64,000 nucleotides of DNA, taken from Knoxdaviesia capensis (lineage: Eukaryota > Ascomycota > Sordariomycetes > Microascales > Gondwanamycetaceae). The translations under genes were made by a program, and so were the position numbers. Below, piece by piece: positions 32,825 through 45,546 of the stretch (positions are counted from its first letter, which is position 1; each line of letters begins with the position of its first letter). Location: NCBI GenBank assembly GCA_001510575.1, contig LNGK01000002.1, positions 589,271 through 653,270 of the forward strand. The letters are read 5' to 3'. Below the pieces are notes generated by a model. It was not told where the DNA came from and did no database searches. It worked only from the letters and a program-made list of their open reading frames with translations.

Positions 32825-34706
32825 GAAGAAACAGACCCAGCAATAATACCCAAACAAGCGTGTGTTTGTGTGTGTGTACCCACTTCTGCACCCACAACCA
32901 ACCAGTGCTCTGCTGGCTATCTTTTGTTTACCGTCGCGAGAATTTCTGCTCTTCCTTCGAGCTCGTATTGTTTTCTTTCTTTCTCTTGGTGGCGTCAACT
33001 CGCTCCGAGTAGCGTCGTCCATAGTCAACCGGCCGGCCGGGTCTGGATTGCCGTCGGGGGTTCGTGTGTTTCCAGAGAAGTGGTAGACCCAGAAACGCAG
33101 CTTGACATCATCGGGATCGGGATATCGGAACGCACGTGAAATGCCCTGAAACGGCGCAGGGCCCAGTCACGATCGCAGCCGGGGGGCCCGTGAAGACCTG
33201 CTATGCGGCCGCCTGAAGCTTCTGCAGGGGGAACTGGAATGCGTGCAGCAGAATTCCATCCAGGCAATACAATACAAGACAACCACTCGAGAGAACTCCA
33301 CACGCCGGCACTTGAGGGACCTAAAGTCCACTGAAATTCAAACAGAGCGGTTTCTCGTAGCTGTAGTTAACGCGACTATGTCACCAGCTAAGCGTCGCTA
33401 GCCAGGGGGGGGGCGAGCACACGCAAAAAAGCAAGACACGCAGCTCGAAAGGGACCCAAGGCGAGCGCGGCAAACACGCAAGAAAAAACACGGGCGATCA
33501 TGTTCCCCCCCCTCTTCTCTATCTTTGGGAAATGCTCCCCTCTCACCACCACCCACACACCACACACGCTCCCGTTTAAACGCGGGTCGATATTTTGTTC
33601 CCTTCTCGCTTCCAAGCGATCATAGCGCTCGGTCGTCTCTCGTCCCATGTCATATATCGGCGTCTGTGTGTGGACAAAAAAATTACTTGCTTTTTTTTTT
33701 CCTGCTAGACCGAGATTTCTTTTCTTCCTTTTTTTCTTCCATCTCTCTTATGTCTCTGACGGGGTCTTCAGCTTGGAATAACAGCTATTGGACAATTAAT
33801 TCTCTGGGGGTTCCCGGTCGGGTTGTTTCGTTTCTCTCTCTCTCTCTATTGCTGCTGATCTGGCTTGGAGCTAGTCCGGTTTTAATTCTTCCCATCTTAT
33901 TTTCGTGTCTCTCTTTTCTGCTGTGACCTTTGACAAGCTCCGTCAGGCGTTCTCTCTCATACATTCACTTTTTATATGCCTCTTTTACTCCTGGGAAGCT
34001 TCACCTCGTGAGAGCCATTGTCGTGCTGTATCTCTATATATCTCCATCGTATATCTCTATATACCACTCTCGTTGTGTCCAGTCTAAGCTAGGCGTCTCT
34101 TCCACAATCTCCTTCATGTGTCTCTCAGCCACCTCGTCTTCACCGCCGTGACCTAGAATCTCCCTCGAAGGCAGCAAAAGCACCTGCGATTGTCTTCTCC
34201 GACCTTCCTCAAAACTCTGATCCTCTTCCAACCTCAACCCTCACCCACCCAGTTCTCGGGAATCTGTCTGTGCTTTGGCCTCAACCTCCCACCCACCCAG
34301 AGACTGCCGCTATCCGCCTTCGCAACAGCCACCCTCGGGTTGCATTTCCCTCGCTAAACCCACCCACGGCCTCGAACGAGAAAAAGAACAGGCTCGACAC
34401 ATACCCTCTTCGCGTTCCCTTCTCCCCCTCTCGGGTCCTCTTGCCTCTCCCCAAGATCGAGCCGTCTCTCGTTCGTCGGCCACGATCCACCGCGTACAAG
34501 GACAAACAAATTTCAGCTTCCCGAACAAAAACACCCCCCTCCTCCAGCAACGCTCGCTCGTTTCGACGACAACGGCCGCCATCACGCACACGCCCTCCCG
34601 AGCCGCCACTCTTCAATCACACACACACACACACACACACACACAAAGCTGTCGGTGTTCAGGGCTCGTTGCGGAGCCTTGGACATGCTGCTCGGAGACT
34701 CCCGCC
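32825..34706. other. Intergenic region between Arl2 and the gelsolin-type gene
   Basis: About 1.9 kb, strongly pyrimidine-rich on the plus strand from 33700 to 34620, fitting a long promoter and 5' leader for the gene at 34707. An (AC)n tract (34617-34645) ends 61 bases before the ATG. No gene seen. Confidence 0.6.
34617..34645. repeat. (AC)n microsatellite in the 5' leader of the gelsolin-type gene
   Basis: About 14 AC units ending 61 bases upstream of the ATG at 34707. Confidence 0.9.
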
Positions 34707-37700
34707 ATGTCTGACGACGTCTCGCAGTTTCTGCGCCAGGTTGAGCAGCTCAAGGGGCGTCGCGCCGAAGAAGATGAAGCTCGCTCGAGAGAACTGGAGG
34801 AGCGTATCATGCTAGAACGCACTCAACGCGCTGCTCGTCGTGCCGGTATGTCGTCACACTTTTTTTTTTCTCTGTTGTTCTGTTCGTTCCACACCACCCC
34901 CCAAAGAGCTGAGCCGCACCTCATTCAGAGCGAATAGCTGCTGTAGTCTCAGCTGGAGACGGCGGCCTCTGTTGCCCCGTTGTATGTGCTCTCCTTTGCC
35001 CTATCCCATCATGAACCCTCTCTCACGAGATCTCTGGTCTTGATGTACCCCCAGTCAGAAGCTGCAGGCTCATCCAGTGAGCCGTGAGCAGTCATCAAAT
35101 GCACTCTTCCACAGTGTGGAATATGTTTATGAGTGTGCCAGAATGCTGCACAAGACCAGTGTCACCAAGCTGAGAGTGTGTCATCTCAAGAACGAAAGGA
35201 ACACAAAAAAACTCACAAAAACTCACCACACAAAGAGCGTGTCTTTGGTGTTGTCAACCTTGCTGTCACTGAGGCTCCTTCCCCAAGAGCTCCATCATGC
35301 TCCACTGGGTCGCTCTTTCCGTGTTACTCTGAGTCCTTGTACCTTGTCACATTTTTTATGCTGGTTTTCATCTTGTGTGATTTTGTGTATGATTTTTTTG
35401 TGTTTTCTTTTTCTTTCTTCCTTTGTGGCTTTCGTTTTTCCCTTGAGCGACTTCTCTCTTTTGTTTTTCGTCTCTTCTTGAGTTCTTCTCATCTTCATCT
35501 CATCTTTTTCCTCCTTCTTCCATCACCATCGTCACTCTTCTCATCACCCCCCCAAATCCCAACGTTCACACCTGTTCCCCTGTTCAAGGTCCGGCAGACT
35601 CACTCTCACAGTGACTGTCTCTCGACTGTCTGTCGGAGTCTGTCCCTTGCACCAAGTGTGTGTGTTCGTGTCTTCTCCTCTCTTTTGCTGCTGCTTCTTG
35701 TCTGCCTGGCTTTGGCTTGCTGTTCCCCTCTCAAGTTGACTAACCATGCCGTATCTCGCTCTCTCAAACAGAACGGGCCAGATCGATCTCTCCCCAAAAG
35801 TCGTCTCCTGCGAACACGCCTTCTGCCACCACTGCCACCTTAACCCGGGCGAGCATCCTGCTATCCGATGATCTCCGGCTGCCCTCGCCGTCCTCTGTCA
35901 ACAGTCCTTCTCTCCGTCCCGACTCAATCTCAATCTCGACCGTGACCATGGACTCCGCTTCCACGAGCCTCGCCTCGTCTCCAACAAAGGAGAACGACCC
36001 GTCGTTTGCCTCGGCTACCGGCGGTGCCTCGGCTCGATCCTCTGGCCTCTCCTGGCAGCGACGACCGCCTTCCACCGTGGGTGACAAGCCCCGAAGCCGC
36101 CCGCTTTCCATGGTGGCCGCCGAGAACGCTGCCCGCACCACATCAGCCACTTCGCCCACCGAGATCGCCCCTGACCAGACTCTGACTAAGGATCAGATTG
36201 CGCAGTCGCTGCTCTCCAAGGACCCGTCGTGGTTTCGCCAGACTGCTGACCGCGGCACCGGCTCAGCTGCTTTCCGCCGCAACCAGGTTGAAGACGAAAA
36301 CCGCCTCGACATGTCGTCTCTCAAGGCCCAGCTCCCGGGCATGTCAGCTTCTGTCACCAGCGCTCGGCGCTCGGCCCTCGACTTCTCTGCCACCCCCAAG
36401 CTCGAACAGCCCACGGCGGCATCGGCATCGGCGTCAGCGTCCAATTCCGATCTTAAAGACGTAGCCCCTTCTCTGGAACGGTCGCCGACCCGCGCGTCGT
36501 CGCGGCCGATTTCTCCCACCAAGGGGATGGGTGGTTTTGTGCAAAGTGCGATGATGAAGCGGTCGGACAGTGTAAAAAGATGGAGCGTTGCATCGTCTCC
36601 AGGCTTGGCGCGAGCGGATTCAGCGGCCGCCCCTGGCCACACGGCCATTTCCCCTTCCAGAAATAGTCGCTTGCCTCCTTCCGGGATCCGCGACGGATCG
36701 ACAACCCCGACTTCTAAATCTCGTCCCTCCTCGCGCCACGGTGTCGAGGATAAACTTGAACTGTCATCAGCCGCCAACTCCAATCAGCACGTCGCAGATC
36801 CTACTACCCCTGGCACTAAATTTCAATCGATTGCCCCCGCTACCACAATTGTGACCGCCACTACAACCAGCGCTGTTGGCAAGACTTCCACAGGAGCGAC
36901 AACGCCAACTTCCACCGCTTTTCCAGCGTCCAAGTCTGAATCCGCTCTCGCACCTTCCGCCATGTCTGCCACGCCGGATGAACACAATGACGACCCTCCC
37001 GTCAGCCCGTCCAAGACTATGGACCCGCGGCGCTGGAGCCCGACAAAGTCCAGCTGGCTCGAAAGTGCGCTGAACAAACCTGAATCCCCCAAACCCAAAC
37101 CCATCACTCCCGCTTCATCCAACCAACCCGCCTGGATGGTCGAACTGAACAAAGCGAAGGCGCAAAAACTCAACACCAATAGCACCAAGCCCGACGCAGA
37201 TGGCTCTGCGAGATCTGGATCCGCAGCCGTAAAGCACGAGGTCAAGATTGGTGGTTTGTTGCGCTCGTCTCCCACCGTTACCGCGGCAAAACCGATTGTT
37301 CCGTCGTCGTCGTCGTCGTCCACTTCCACTTTCCGCAACTCGGTCACGTCCGACTCCTCTTCACGACCCAATTCCATTAGCGCGTCCCTCACCGGCTCGG
37401 CCGACATCGACTCGATAGCCAAGCGTGGCTCTTCCGGCAGCACGATCGGCCTCAACAAGCCCAAAGTCGAAACTCCGTCCGGCAAGGTCGATTTCCGCGC
37501 CAACCTCAAGTCGCGACAAGGCGCCGCCACCACCACCGACCGCGTCGGCTCTCCCTCGTCTCTCGGCGGCGACCCCGGCGAACTGAAGAACGTGTTTGGC
37601 GCGCTGCGCAAGACCAAGACGCAAAACTACGTTGCGCCCGACGAACTCAAAGATAACATCCTGCGCGGAAAACTTCAGCTCAACGTTACTGGCGGTCCGC

Positions 37701-40538
37701 AGAAGATCGAGCGCAAGGACGAGTTCAAGGACGCCATTCTCAAGAAGAAGGAGGACTTCGCCAAGACGCAAGTCGAAGGCCGTGGCGTCACGCGTACGAA
37801 GAGCTCTGCCGCCGATACCCCTATTCCGGAGGGCCTCCTGAAGTTCAACGCCGTCAAGCAAGCCTCTGCCGTGTCCACTCCCAAGAAAGATCCTGTGCCT
37901 TTGCCTGGATCTGCATCCAAGCCTGCTCCTGTTGTGGTAGAAGCCAAGAAGGAGACTGCGGCTGCACCCTCACCCGCACGCACTGTCGGTCGCGTTGGCG
38001 GAGGAGGCCTTGCCGATAGATTCAATCCCGCTCTTGCAGGACTGCTTGCTCGCGGCCCGCCCGCCCCGTCGACCGGCGCAGCCAAGTCTGACGGACCGGC
38101 TTCATCGTCGACATCCACTCGCAGTGCTCCTGACAGCAGCGAGGCGCCATCAGGATCGGGACCCAACCTCACGCATATGACTAAGAACCGTGCGCGAGGA
38201 CCCAGACGAAAGGCCCCAACCACTGTTGCTCCTGCTGCGACTTCCACGACCACAACAACTCCCGCTTCCCCCACTGTTGAGGAGAAGCCGAAGCCTATCC
38301 AGTCTTCTTTCACATCATCGACTACTACATCCAATCCGGAACCCACTGTGACGGCCCGCAAGCTCCCAGAAATTCCTATCAAATCCTCACCCGCGATGGA
38401 ATCTCCTCTCGTCAGATCTGCGACGGACCAGATCAAGCTAGTCGACTCATCGTCCCAACGGTCGCAGAACTCGTCTGACATTAAGTCCCCGCCCCCTCCC
38501 ATGAAGGAAACGACCTCACGAGCTGCGGCCCCCGGCCAGATTATGCTGGTGGACTCGTCGGCCATGCGCGCGCAGTACGATGCCATGATGCAGACGCGTA
38601 CGCCGAAGAAGTCGTGGCAGCCGTCGGTGTCGGGCGGTGTTGTCCTTCTAGGCGGCCCTAGCGTCCCGTCAACGCCTGCAGCGGCTGTGGCCCCGGCGCC
38701 GGTTGCTCTGCCCAAAGCCGAAGAGCCGGTGCCGGGTTCGCAGCCGCCTTCGCCGCGCAAGCTGGACGTGAAGCGCATGTCGAAGTTCCTCGACGAAGCT
38801 GCGCCCCCTAGCCCTAAGTTGGAGCCGCATAAGACCGGTGGTGGCCGGCCTTGGTCGCCGACCAAGATGAATGAGCCTATTTCTCAGGAACCGGTCAAGC
38901 AAGCTGCGCCTCGCGACTCTTCCCCGGTGAAAAGCGCTGCCTCCGTGTTTGGAGGAAGCAAGGCTGCGCCTGCAGCCGTGCCGGTGGCGGCTTCGCCCAA
39001 GATCACCAACCCGCCGATGCGAATCCCGCCTCCGGTGGAAGTTATGCCTGCCTCTCTCTCGGCCACTGCTACGGCCTCGCCTCGGGGTGAGAGATTCGCA
39101 AACCCCGTCAGCCCGCCTCGCAGCAAGAGCCTGTCGCGGCCGGGATCTCCCATCCGGTCGCCGATGAGATCGCCGACCAAGCAGGCGAACGAGACGTCGG
39201 CGGTGCTTAGCGAGTTCTTTGGACTCCAGAAGCCGCAGCGCGAGTACCTCGCCGATGCGGCGGAGATCCTGATGGAGCGGGTGGTGCGCATGGACCCGAT
39301 CAAGACGCTGCGGGCGCAGATGTTCCAGATCCACGGCGACGGCAAGAAGTTCCCGGTGCCGACGCACAATGAGCGGGTGCTGTTTGAGCGCGAGATGTAT
39401 GTGTGCACCCACACGTACACGAACGAGGCGGGCAAGAAGGTGTCCAAGGTGTACTTCTGGGTGGGCGACGAGGTGCCCGAAGCTCTGGCGCAGGATGTGC
39501 GGATCTTCGCGAACCGCGAGGCGCGGGCGTTTGGCGGCGAGCTGGTAATGCTGCAGCAGGGCAAGGAGACGCCCGAGTTCCTGCAGGCCATGGGCGGCAT
39601 CATCATCACGCGGCGCGGGTCCAGCAACAAGTACGACTCGCTCGCGCCCACCATGCTGTGCGGCCGGCGCTACCTGGGCCAGGTCGCGTTCGACGAGGTG
39701 GACTTCTCGGCGGCCAGCCTGTGCGCGGGCTTCCCGTACCTGATCGCCCAGCAGGGCCGCTGCCACCTGTGGAAGGGAAAGGGCAGCGACGTGCAGGAGC
39801 TCGGATGTGCGCGTCTGGTCGGGATGGAGATGTCGCTGATGGGCGAGCTCGAGGAGGTGGAGGACGGCGCCGAGCCTGCCAGTTTCTGGCGGCTGTTTGA
39901 GGGCGGGGTGAAGCCGGCGTCGGCGGATCACTGGCGGTTGAAGCCTGGATATGATAAGTATTGTGCGCGGCTGTTCTGCTCGGATGCAGACACCCGGGAG
40001 CAGGTATGTTTTTTTTTGGCCTTCTTTCTTCGCTGTCTGCGTCCTTTCACATACACACACAAACTAACAAAGGTCACGACTACTACTCTAGATCTACGAG
40101 ATCTGCCCGTTCAACCAAGGCGACCTGCACCCCAGCGGCATCTACGTGCTCGACGCGTTCTTTGAGATGTACATCATTGTGGGGTCGCAGGCGCAGTCGC
40201 AGTACGTGGCGTTCCGCAACTCGCTGGACTTTGCGCAGGAGTACGCGATCCTGGCGAGCAGCATGGAGGACCGGCCGTTTGTGCCGGTGTCGACGGTGGT
40301 GCTCGAGGGCGTGCCGCGCGACCTGAAGAGCGTGTTCCGGAAGTGGCGCGACGAGCTCAGCCCGACCATCATGAACGTGCCGGCGCAGCCCCGTACGCCG
40401 GGCTTGCCGGTCACGCCGGGCAGTGCGACTACCTCTACTGCTACGGCTACTGCCGGCGGAAGCGGTGGGGGCCTGCGTCGGGCACGCTCGCTGCGCATTG
40501 TGCCGCTCACCCAGGCTCTCCAGGCCCTGTCGGAGTAG
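34707..40538 (+). CDS. Fungal DUF4045/gelsolin-repeat actin-binding protein
   Basis: Three exons: 34707-34845, 35772-40003 and 40092-40538; 1605 aa. Exon 1 encodes the conserved start MSDDVSQFLRQVEQLKGRR and a charged coiled-coil-like helix (E/R-rich, to about residue 46). Residues 48-1200 are a long disordered Ser/Thr/Pro/Ala-rich region with repeated short motifs (SPTK, and KFLDEAAPP...GGGRPWSPTKM), as in fungal DUF4045 proteins. The C-terminal 390 aa hold gelsolin-like repeats: from FFGLQKPQREYLADAAE, through MYVCTHTYTNEAGKKV and VYFWVGDE, to YEICPFNQGDLHPSGIYVLD and FRKWRDELSPTIM. Gelsolin repeats bind actin and phosphoinositides, so the protein probably works at actin structures. Intron 1 is 926 nt, far longer than others here. 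Both junctions keep the frame. Confidence 0.93.
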
Positions 40539-42087
40539 GATTCGGCGGCGGGGTGGGGGGGCGAGAGTCCGTGCCTGGTGTGAAGAGCACACGCCGTCGG
40601 TGGTTCGGAGAGTAACAACCATCGAGCGCAGGACGGAGGATCGCAGGCGGTATGGCTGGATCTGGGGGTGTGAAGGGACGGGAAGGGTGCGGATGGAGTG
40701 GGAGGGACCCGGTGGTTGACCCGGTGGATGTTCTTCTTTTTTTTTTAATTCCTGCTTTTTCTTCGGTTTTTTTCTTCTTCTTCTATCCCTCTTTTTTTCT
40801 TTTCGGTTTACGTTTGGACGAGGTTCCGCATGCGCCAGCTTTTCATGTCCTCCTTTTTTTTTTCCTCTTCTCGGTTGCTTTTTTTCTTTCTTTCTTGTCT
40901 CTAACGTGTACAATGCCCGTTCCTGAGTTTCTTCCCTTGTGTTCGTCTTTTTTTTTATTCTGCTCGTCTCGCTTCTATGTGTACAACGCTGATTTATGCC
41001 TTGCTTGATCTGGGTGTTCCTGTGTGCGTGTGTCTTGGTGTTCTGCACTGTCTGCTGCGTGTATACCGGGTGGCGTTTTCCCCCTATCGGTTGTCCGCGT
41101 GTGTGCCGTTTCTGCGTTGCTGAATCTAGCTTTTGCGGGTGTGAAGAGGCGTCCGTGGTGTTCTTATCGGTGGGCCGTGTTTCACGGGTCCGGAGGCCGA
41201 ACATCCGGCTGGAGTATGTGGGTGGTGGAAGGTCTGTGGGCTTGACGGTACGGAGATAGCGTTGCTATATGGAGCAGCTTTCGCGTGTATGTAGATGCGT
41301 GTATATGTGTGTAGACTTGTGCCGATGAAGACATGAAAGATGTAAACGGTACTCAGCATGATTGAGTCTCCGGACTGTCATTCTCACAGGTTATCATGGT
41401 TGTGATGATTGTGCCTAAACCCTGTGCCCATACCCTTACTGTAGCAGCAACCCTAAGTGTATGTACGAATAGATCTGGCCCGCGATAAGATAAGGCTCGA
41501 CTGCGGCTAAACACCGGCTGTTCTCCCGGAGCGCAATGCAGCCAATCACAAGCGGTATCCGATGACCAAGAAGCCAGATTTACCAGGACCTTTTTTTTCC
41601 AAGGTGTTCTGTTTTAATGTGTGCCACGATTCAACTTCCAACCACACATCAAGCTTCGACTTCTTCCTTTCTTCTTTGTTCATTCCCACGTGTTCTCTCC
41701 CGCCTCCTTTTCTGGCTCTCACGATTCTTTCCTGATTTCTTCTCTCTCTCGATTATTGCTGCTGGTCAACTTTCCTCCTCCGAATCATCCTGCGTCACTC
41801 GTTTTGCGGTTTTCGTCGTCCCCACGTCTCTCCACACTCTATCCGCCCCTCTTCGAGTCGAGTCTGTTCCGGACGCCGAACGGGCCTTTTCTTTTCTAGC
41901 ATTGAAGAGCTTGACGGCCCCTCGTCTCGATTCTCGCTTCTCCCATCGTCTGTCTTGAAGCAAAACGACTGGTGCTGTTTGACTTGGGAGCACTGGTTGC
42001 CGGTTTCTTCTTTCCTACGTTTTGCTGGTGTGCACGAGTTGCTGGGTTCGCTGCTTCTCGAGCTGCGTTTGAGTGGTGTCGTTCACG
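40539..42087. other. Intergenic region between the gelsolin-type gene and Sec63
   Basis: About 1.5 kb, T-rich at first (40730-40960, probably 3' UTR), with two CCCT(A/T)A-like motifs around 41430-41460 and a pyrimidine-rich leader before 42088. No gene seen. Confidence 0.6.
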
Positions 42088-44339
42088 ATGAGTTCGGACT
42101 ACTCGTACGATGACGAGGTGTGTATATGCTGTCTTGGTGTCTCTTCTTCCTGTGTTCCTCTCCTGCCTCTGTCCATAGCTGACCATGCGTTCTTCTCCGC
42201 ACCCTCTAGGGCGAGTTCTTCCCCGTGTTCCTCCTCATCCTCACATCCTTCGTCACGCTCCCGTTGACGTACAGCGCGCTACGACGCGACAAGTCGCCGA
42301 CCTCCAACCTGGGCCCGGCGCTGACGACGTCGTTCACGGCGGAAAATGCCGACCTCGTGCAGAAGCTGCGCAAAGCCGAGACGCGCAAGCTGCGCCGCGT
42401 GAAGCGCACGTTCTTTGCCGTGGTCGGCTGGCTGTTCATGGGCTTCATGGCGTACCTGATTGTGATGGTGACGCCGTCGGTGCCGACGGTGTGGAACCCG
42501 TACGACATCCTGGGCATCCCCGAGGCGGCTTCCGAGAAGGAAATCAAGTCGCGCTACAAGCGGCTGTCGCTCAAGTTCCACCCCGACAAGATCAAGCCCG
42601 ACACGGCCAAGAACGAGACCATCGAGTCGATGACGGCCGTGTACATCGAGATGACCAAGGCCTACCAGGCGCTGACCGACGAGGACATCCGCAACAACTA
42701 CATCCAGTTCGGCCACCCCGACGGCAAGCAGAGCATGAGGATCGGCATTGCCCTGCCCAAGCTGATGATCTCCGACGGCAACGGCAAGTACGTGGTGCTG
42801 GTGTACGCCCTGCTGCTGGGCGTGCTGCTGCCGTACCTGGTGGGCACGTGGTGGTACGGCAACCTGCGGCGGTCCAAGGAGGGCGTGATGATGGAGAGCG
42901 CGAACAACATGTTCCGCCAGTTCGAGCCGGACATGAACGAGAACGCCATCATAGCCGCCGTCAGCTCGGGCGTCGAGTTCAAGGAGCTGATCAAGGCCGA
43001 CAAGGCCGACGCGGGGCTGGCCAAGCTGGAGTCGCGTGTGATGGAGAAGCTGCCGGCCAAGAGCCGCGTGGTGCTCGAGGAGATGGACGACACCGTGCGC
43101 CGCAAGGCCCTGGCGCTGCTGTGGGCCTACGTGCACCGCGTCGACCTGTCGGACGACGCCGCGCTGGAGAGCGCCAAGTACGCCGTGGCGCCGATTGCCC
43201 GCCGTCTGGCGCAGGCCTTCTCGGGCATTGCGCTCGCCTACGGCTTCACGGCGCCGCTGCTGGCGTCGTACTACTGCAGCCAGTACCTGATCCAGGCCGT
43301 GCCGCCCAAGGGGTCGCCGCTGAAACAGCTGCCGTACTTCACCGACGCGGTGATTGCGGCGGTCGACGGCGACTCCAAGTCGCACACATCGCTGCAGCAG
43401 TTCATGGACCTGCCCGACGCGAAGCGCCGCAGCCTGGTGATTGGCGCCGGGCTGCTGACCGAGCAGCAGTACGCGGCGGCGGTGGGGGTGTCGCAGCAGC
43501 TGCCGTTCTTCCGGGTGGCGAAGGCGTTCTTCAAGGTGACGGGCGAGCGCATCATCATCCCGTCGTCGCTGGTGACGCTGGTGGTGAAGGGGCGGTTTAT
43601 CCCGCCGGGCACGACGGACGTGCCGGCGGTGGACGCGGCGGACCTGGAGGACATTGACGCGGCCGAGGACGACCTGGAGGCGCTGTCGGGGCGCAAGCGC
43701 AAGATGGTCAAGACGTCGGACGGGCAGCTGGTGCACGTGGCGGAGGTCGAGGTAGCGCCGAGCCCGGCGTATGCGCCGCGGTTTGCGGCGGACCACGCGC
43801 CGAGCTGGGTGATCTTCCTGACGGACTCGAAGACGGGCAAGATTGCGGTGCCGTCGTTCAAGTTCTCGCACTTTGACCAGCCGATCACCGCGGCCGACGA
43901 GAACCCGGCGGCGGCGGCCGGTGCGGGCGGCGGCGGCGGCGGCGGCGGCATCCCGCGGCCGTCGTTCAAGATGCAAACGCTGAAGGCGGTGTTCGCGGCG
44001 CCGCCGCAGCCGGGCAACTACACGTTCGGCATGCACCTGGTGTGCGACAGCTACCTGGACCTGGACACGAAGATGGAGGTGACGCTGCACGTGGAGGAGG
44101 CGAGCAAGGCGGTGGAGATGGTGGCGGACGACGACATCAGCGAGCCCGAGGAGGACTCGCTGGCCGGCACCATGCAGGCGCTCAAGACCGGCCAGGCGCC
44201 GGCGCCGCGGCGGGTCAAGAAGGTCGAGCGGGCCGCGGCCGGCGGTGGCGGCGACGACGATGAGGATGAGGAGTCGGGCACGGACGACGATTACTCGGAT
44301 ACGAGTGCCACGAACACCGATACCGAGGATGAGTCGTAG
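42088..44339 (+). CDS. sec63: Sec63, ER protein-translocation J-protein
   Basis: Exons 42088-42117 (only 10 codons, MSSDYSYDDE) and 42210-44339, with a 92-nt intron (GTGTGT donor, CTCTAG acceptor); 719 aa. Sec63 is the ER membrane J-protein that recruits BiP/Kar2 to the Sec61 translocon for post-translational import. Layout: luminal N-terminus; first membrane segment (FFPVFLLILTSFVTLPLTY); a second (TFFAVVGWLFMGFMAYLIV); a luminal J domain starting WNPYDILGI with the catalytic HPD at 134-136; a third membrane segment (YVVLVYALLLGVLLPYLVG); then the cytosolic Brl/Sec63 domain and an acidic Asp/Glu-rich tail (last 35 residues). A short first exon encoding the N-terminus is usual for this gene in filamentous fungi. 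It is convergent with the secreted-protein gene. Confidence 0.96.
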
Positions 44340-45546
44340 GCTCTTTCGTGGCTCCCCCTCGCGTTTTGCCGTTTCTTGCGTGGGGTCACACGGCCCATGC
44401 CCTCACATACATCCATTCTATATCCCGCCTGTACACGTACGGCACACCAGCACCTGGGTGTGTCTCTCTCTCTCTCTCTCTTGCCCTCTCGCACCCGCCC
44501 AGCCTCTTCATCTCTCCATCCAACCCATCTCTCTCCTCGTCTCTTGTCTTCCCCCCCCCGTCCGCTCGTCCATCTCCCTGCTCTGCTCCGTTGGGATCCA
44601 TGAAAAGAAAGCACTCGGGTAGATAAAACTGGTGTCTCTTGTTTTCCGTGACGGTCCTGTTTCTTTTTTGTTCTTCTTGTCTAAAGGTGGTTTTTAGGGG
44701 GGCGGTTTAACCCATTATTTTTCGTCTTCTCTTTTTTCTTTCTTCATCTGGGGTCTTTTTTATGCTTGGTAGTTTTTCTGCCTTTTTTTTAATATACAGC
44801 TCTATGCGCTGGTTAATAACTGTTCTCTGCCGTGACTTATGTCATACTCGTACGTGTTCTGCTCCCTCGGCTGTAGATGCGAGGACCGCGAACCAGTCAC
44901 ACACCGCAGGCCAGCCCCAGCCACAGGTCAATGAGGGGGGGCCTTGCTTGGGTAGTTCTTCAGGGACGGGTGAATGACAGAGAGCCACGCACAGACTGAA
45001 CGCTCATTGCATCTCCACGAGGCACGAGGCACTCTTCCAGACAGCCGGACACCACACTGAACAAGCACTACAGCCACACTCTACAAGCACGCATTCACAC
45101 ACACACAAGTCACAGCAACAGCGGCACGATAAAAAGTTTGGGGAAGCTCTCTCTTAATGCGAAGATATGAAGGGGGAAAAGGGTTTTAAAGAGTCCTGAA
45201 GGGGGGGATGGGACAGGACAAGAAGAAGAAAAAAAACCCGCGACAGCGCTCCAAGAACCGCCGAACCAAACAAAAAAGGGGGAGAAAGTGGGTTGTAGAA
45301 TATTAAACAAAAAAACATCTCCAAAAAAAGGAGAGATTGGGAAAATGCCTGGTTCAACTGGTTTTCCGAAATAGCACCAGGAGAAAGATTTTATAAGAGG
45401 TCCTGAAAAGACGTTTCGTTGCGATTCATTCAAAGAAAAAAAAACATGGAAGAAGAAAATGAATAGAAAGGTTCCCACACACACACACACACACACGCGT
45501 GTCTTGAACACATCGTACAAACAGGCTGGTCCACGAGTATGCGCAT
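44340..45546. other. Convergent intergenic region (Sec63 / secreted protein)
   Basis: About 1.2 kb of two opposing 3' ends. Contains a (TC)n run near 44462-44480 and an (AC)n run at 45476-45496. Purine-rich from 45150 to 45460. No gene seen. Confidence 0.6.
45476..45496. repeat. (AC)n microsatellite
   Basis: About ten AC units, 50-70 bases beyond the stop codon of the secreted protein gene. Confidence 0.9.

Noticed and set aside
38669..40060. 463-codon frame antisense to the gelsolin-type gene
   Set aside because: Low-complexity Arg/His shadow of conserved gelsolin-repeat coding sequence.
42279..44090. 603-codon open frame antisense to Sec63
   Set aside because: Same composition effect; biased His/Arg/Val translation and no motif.
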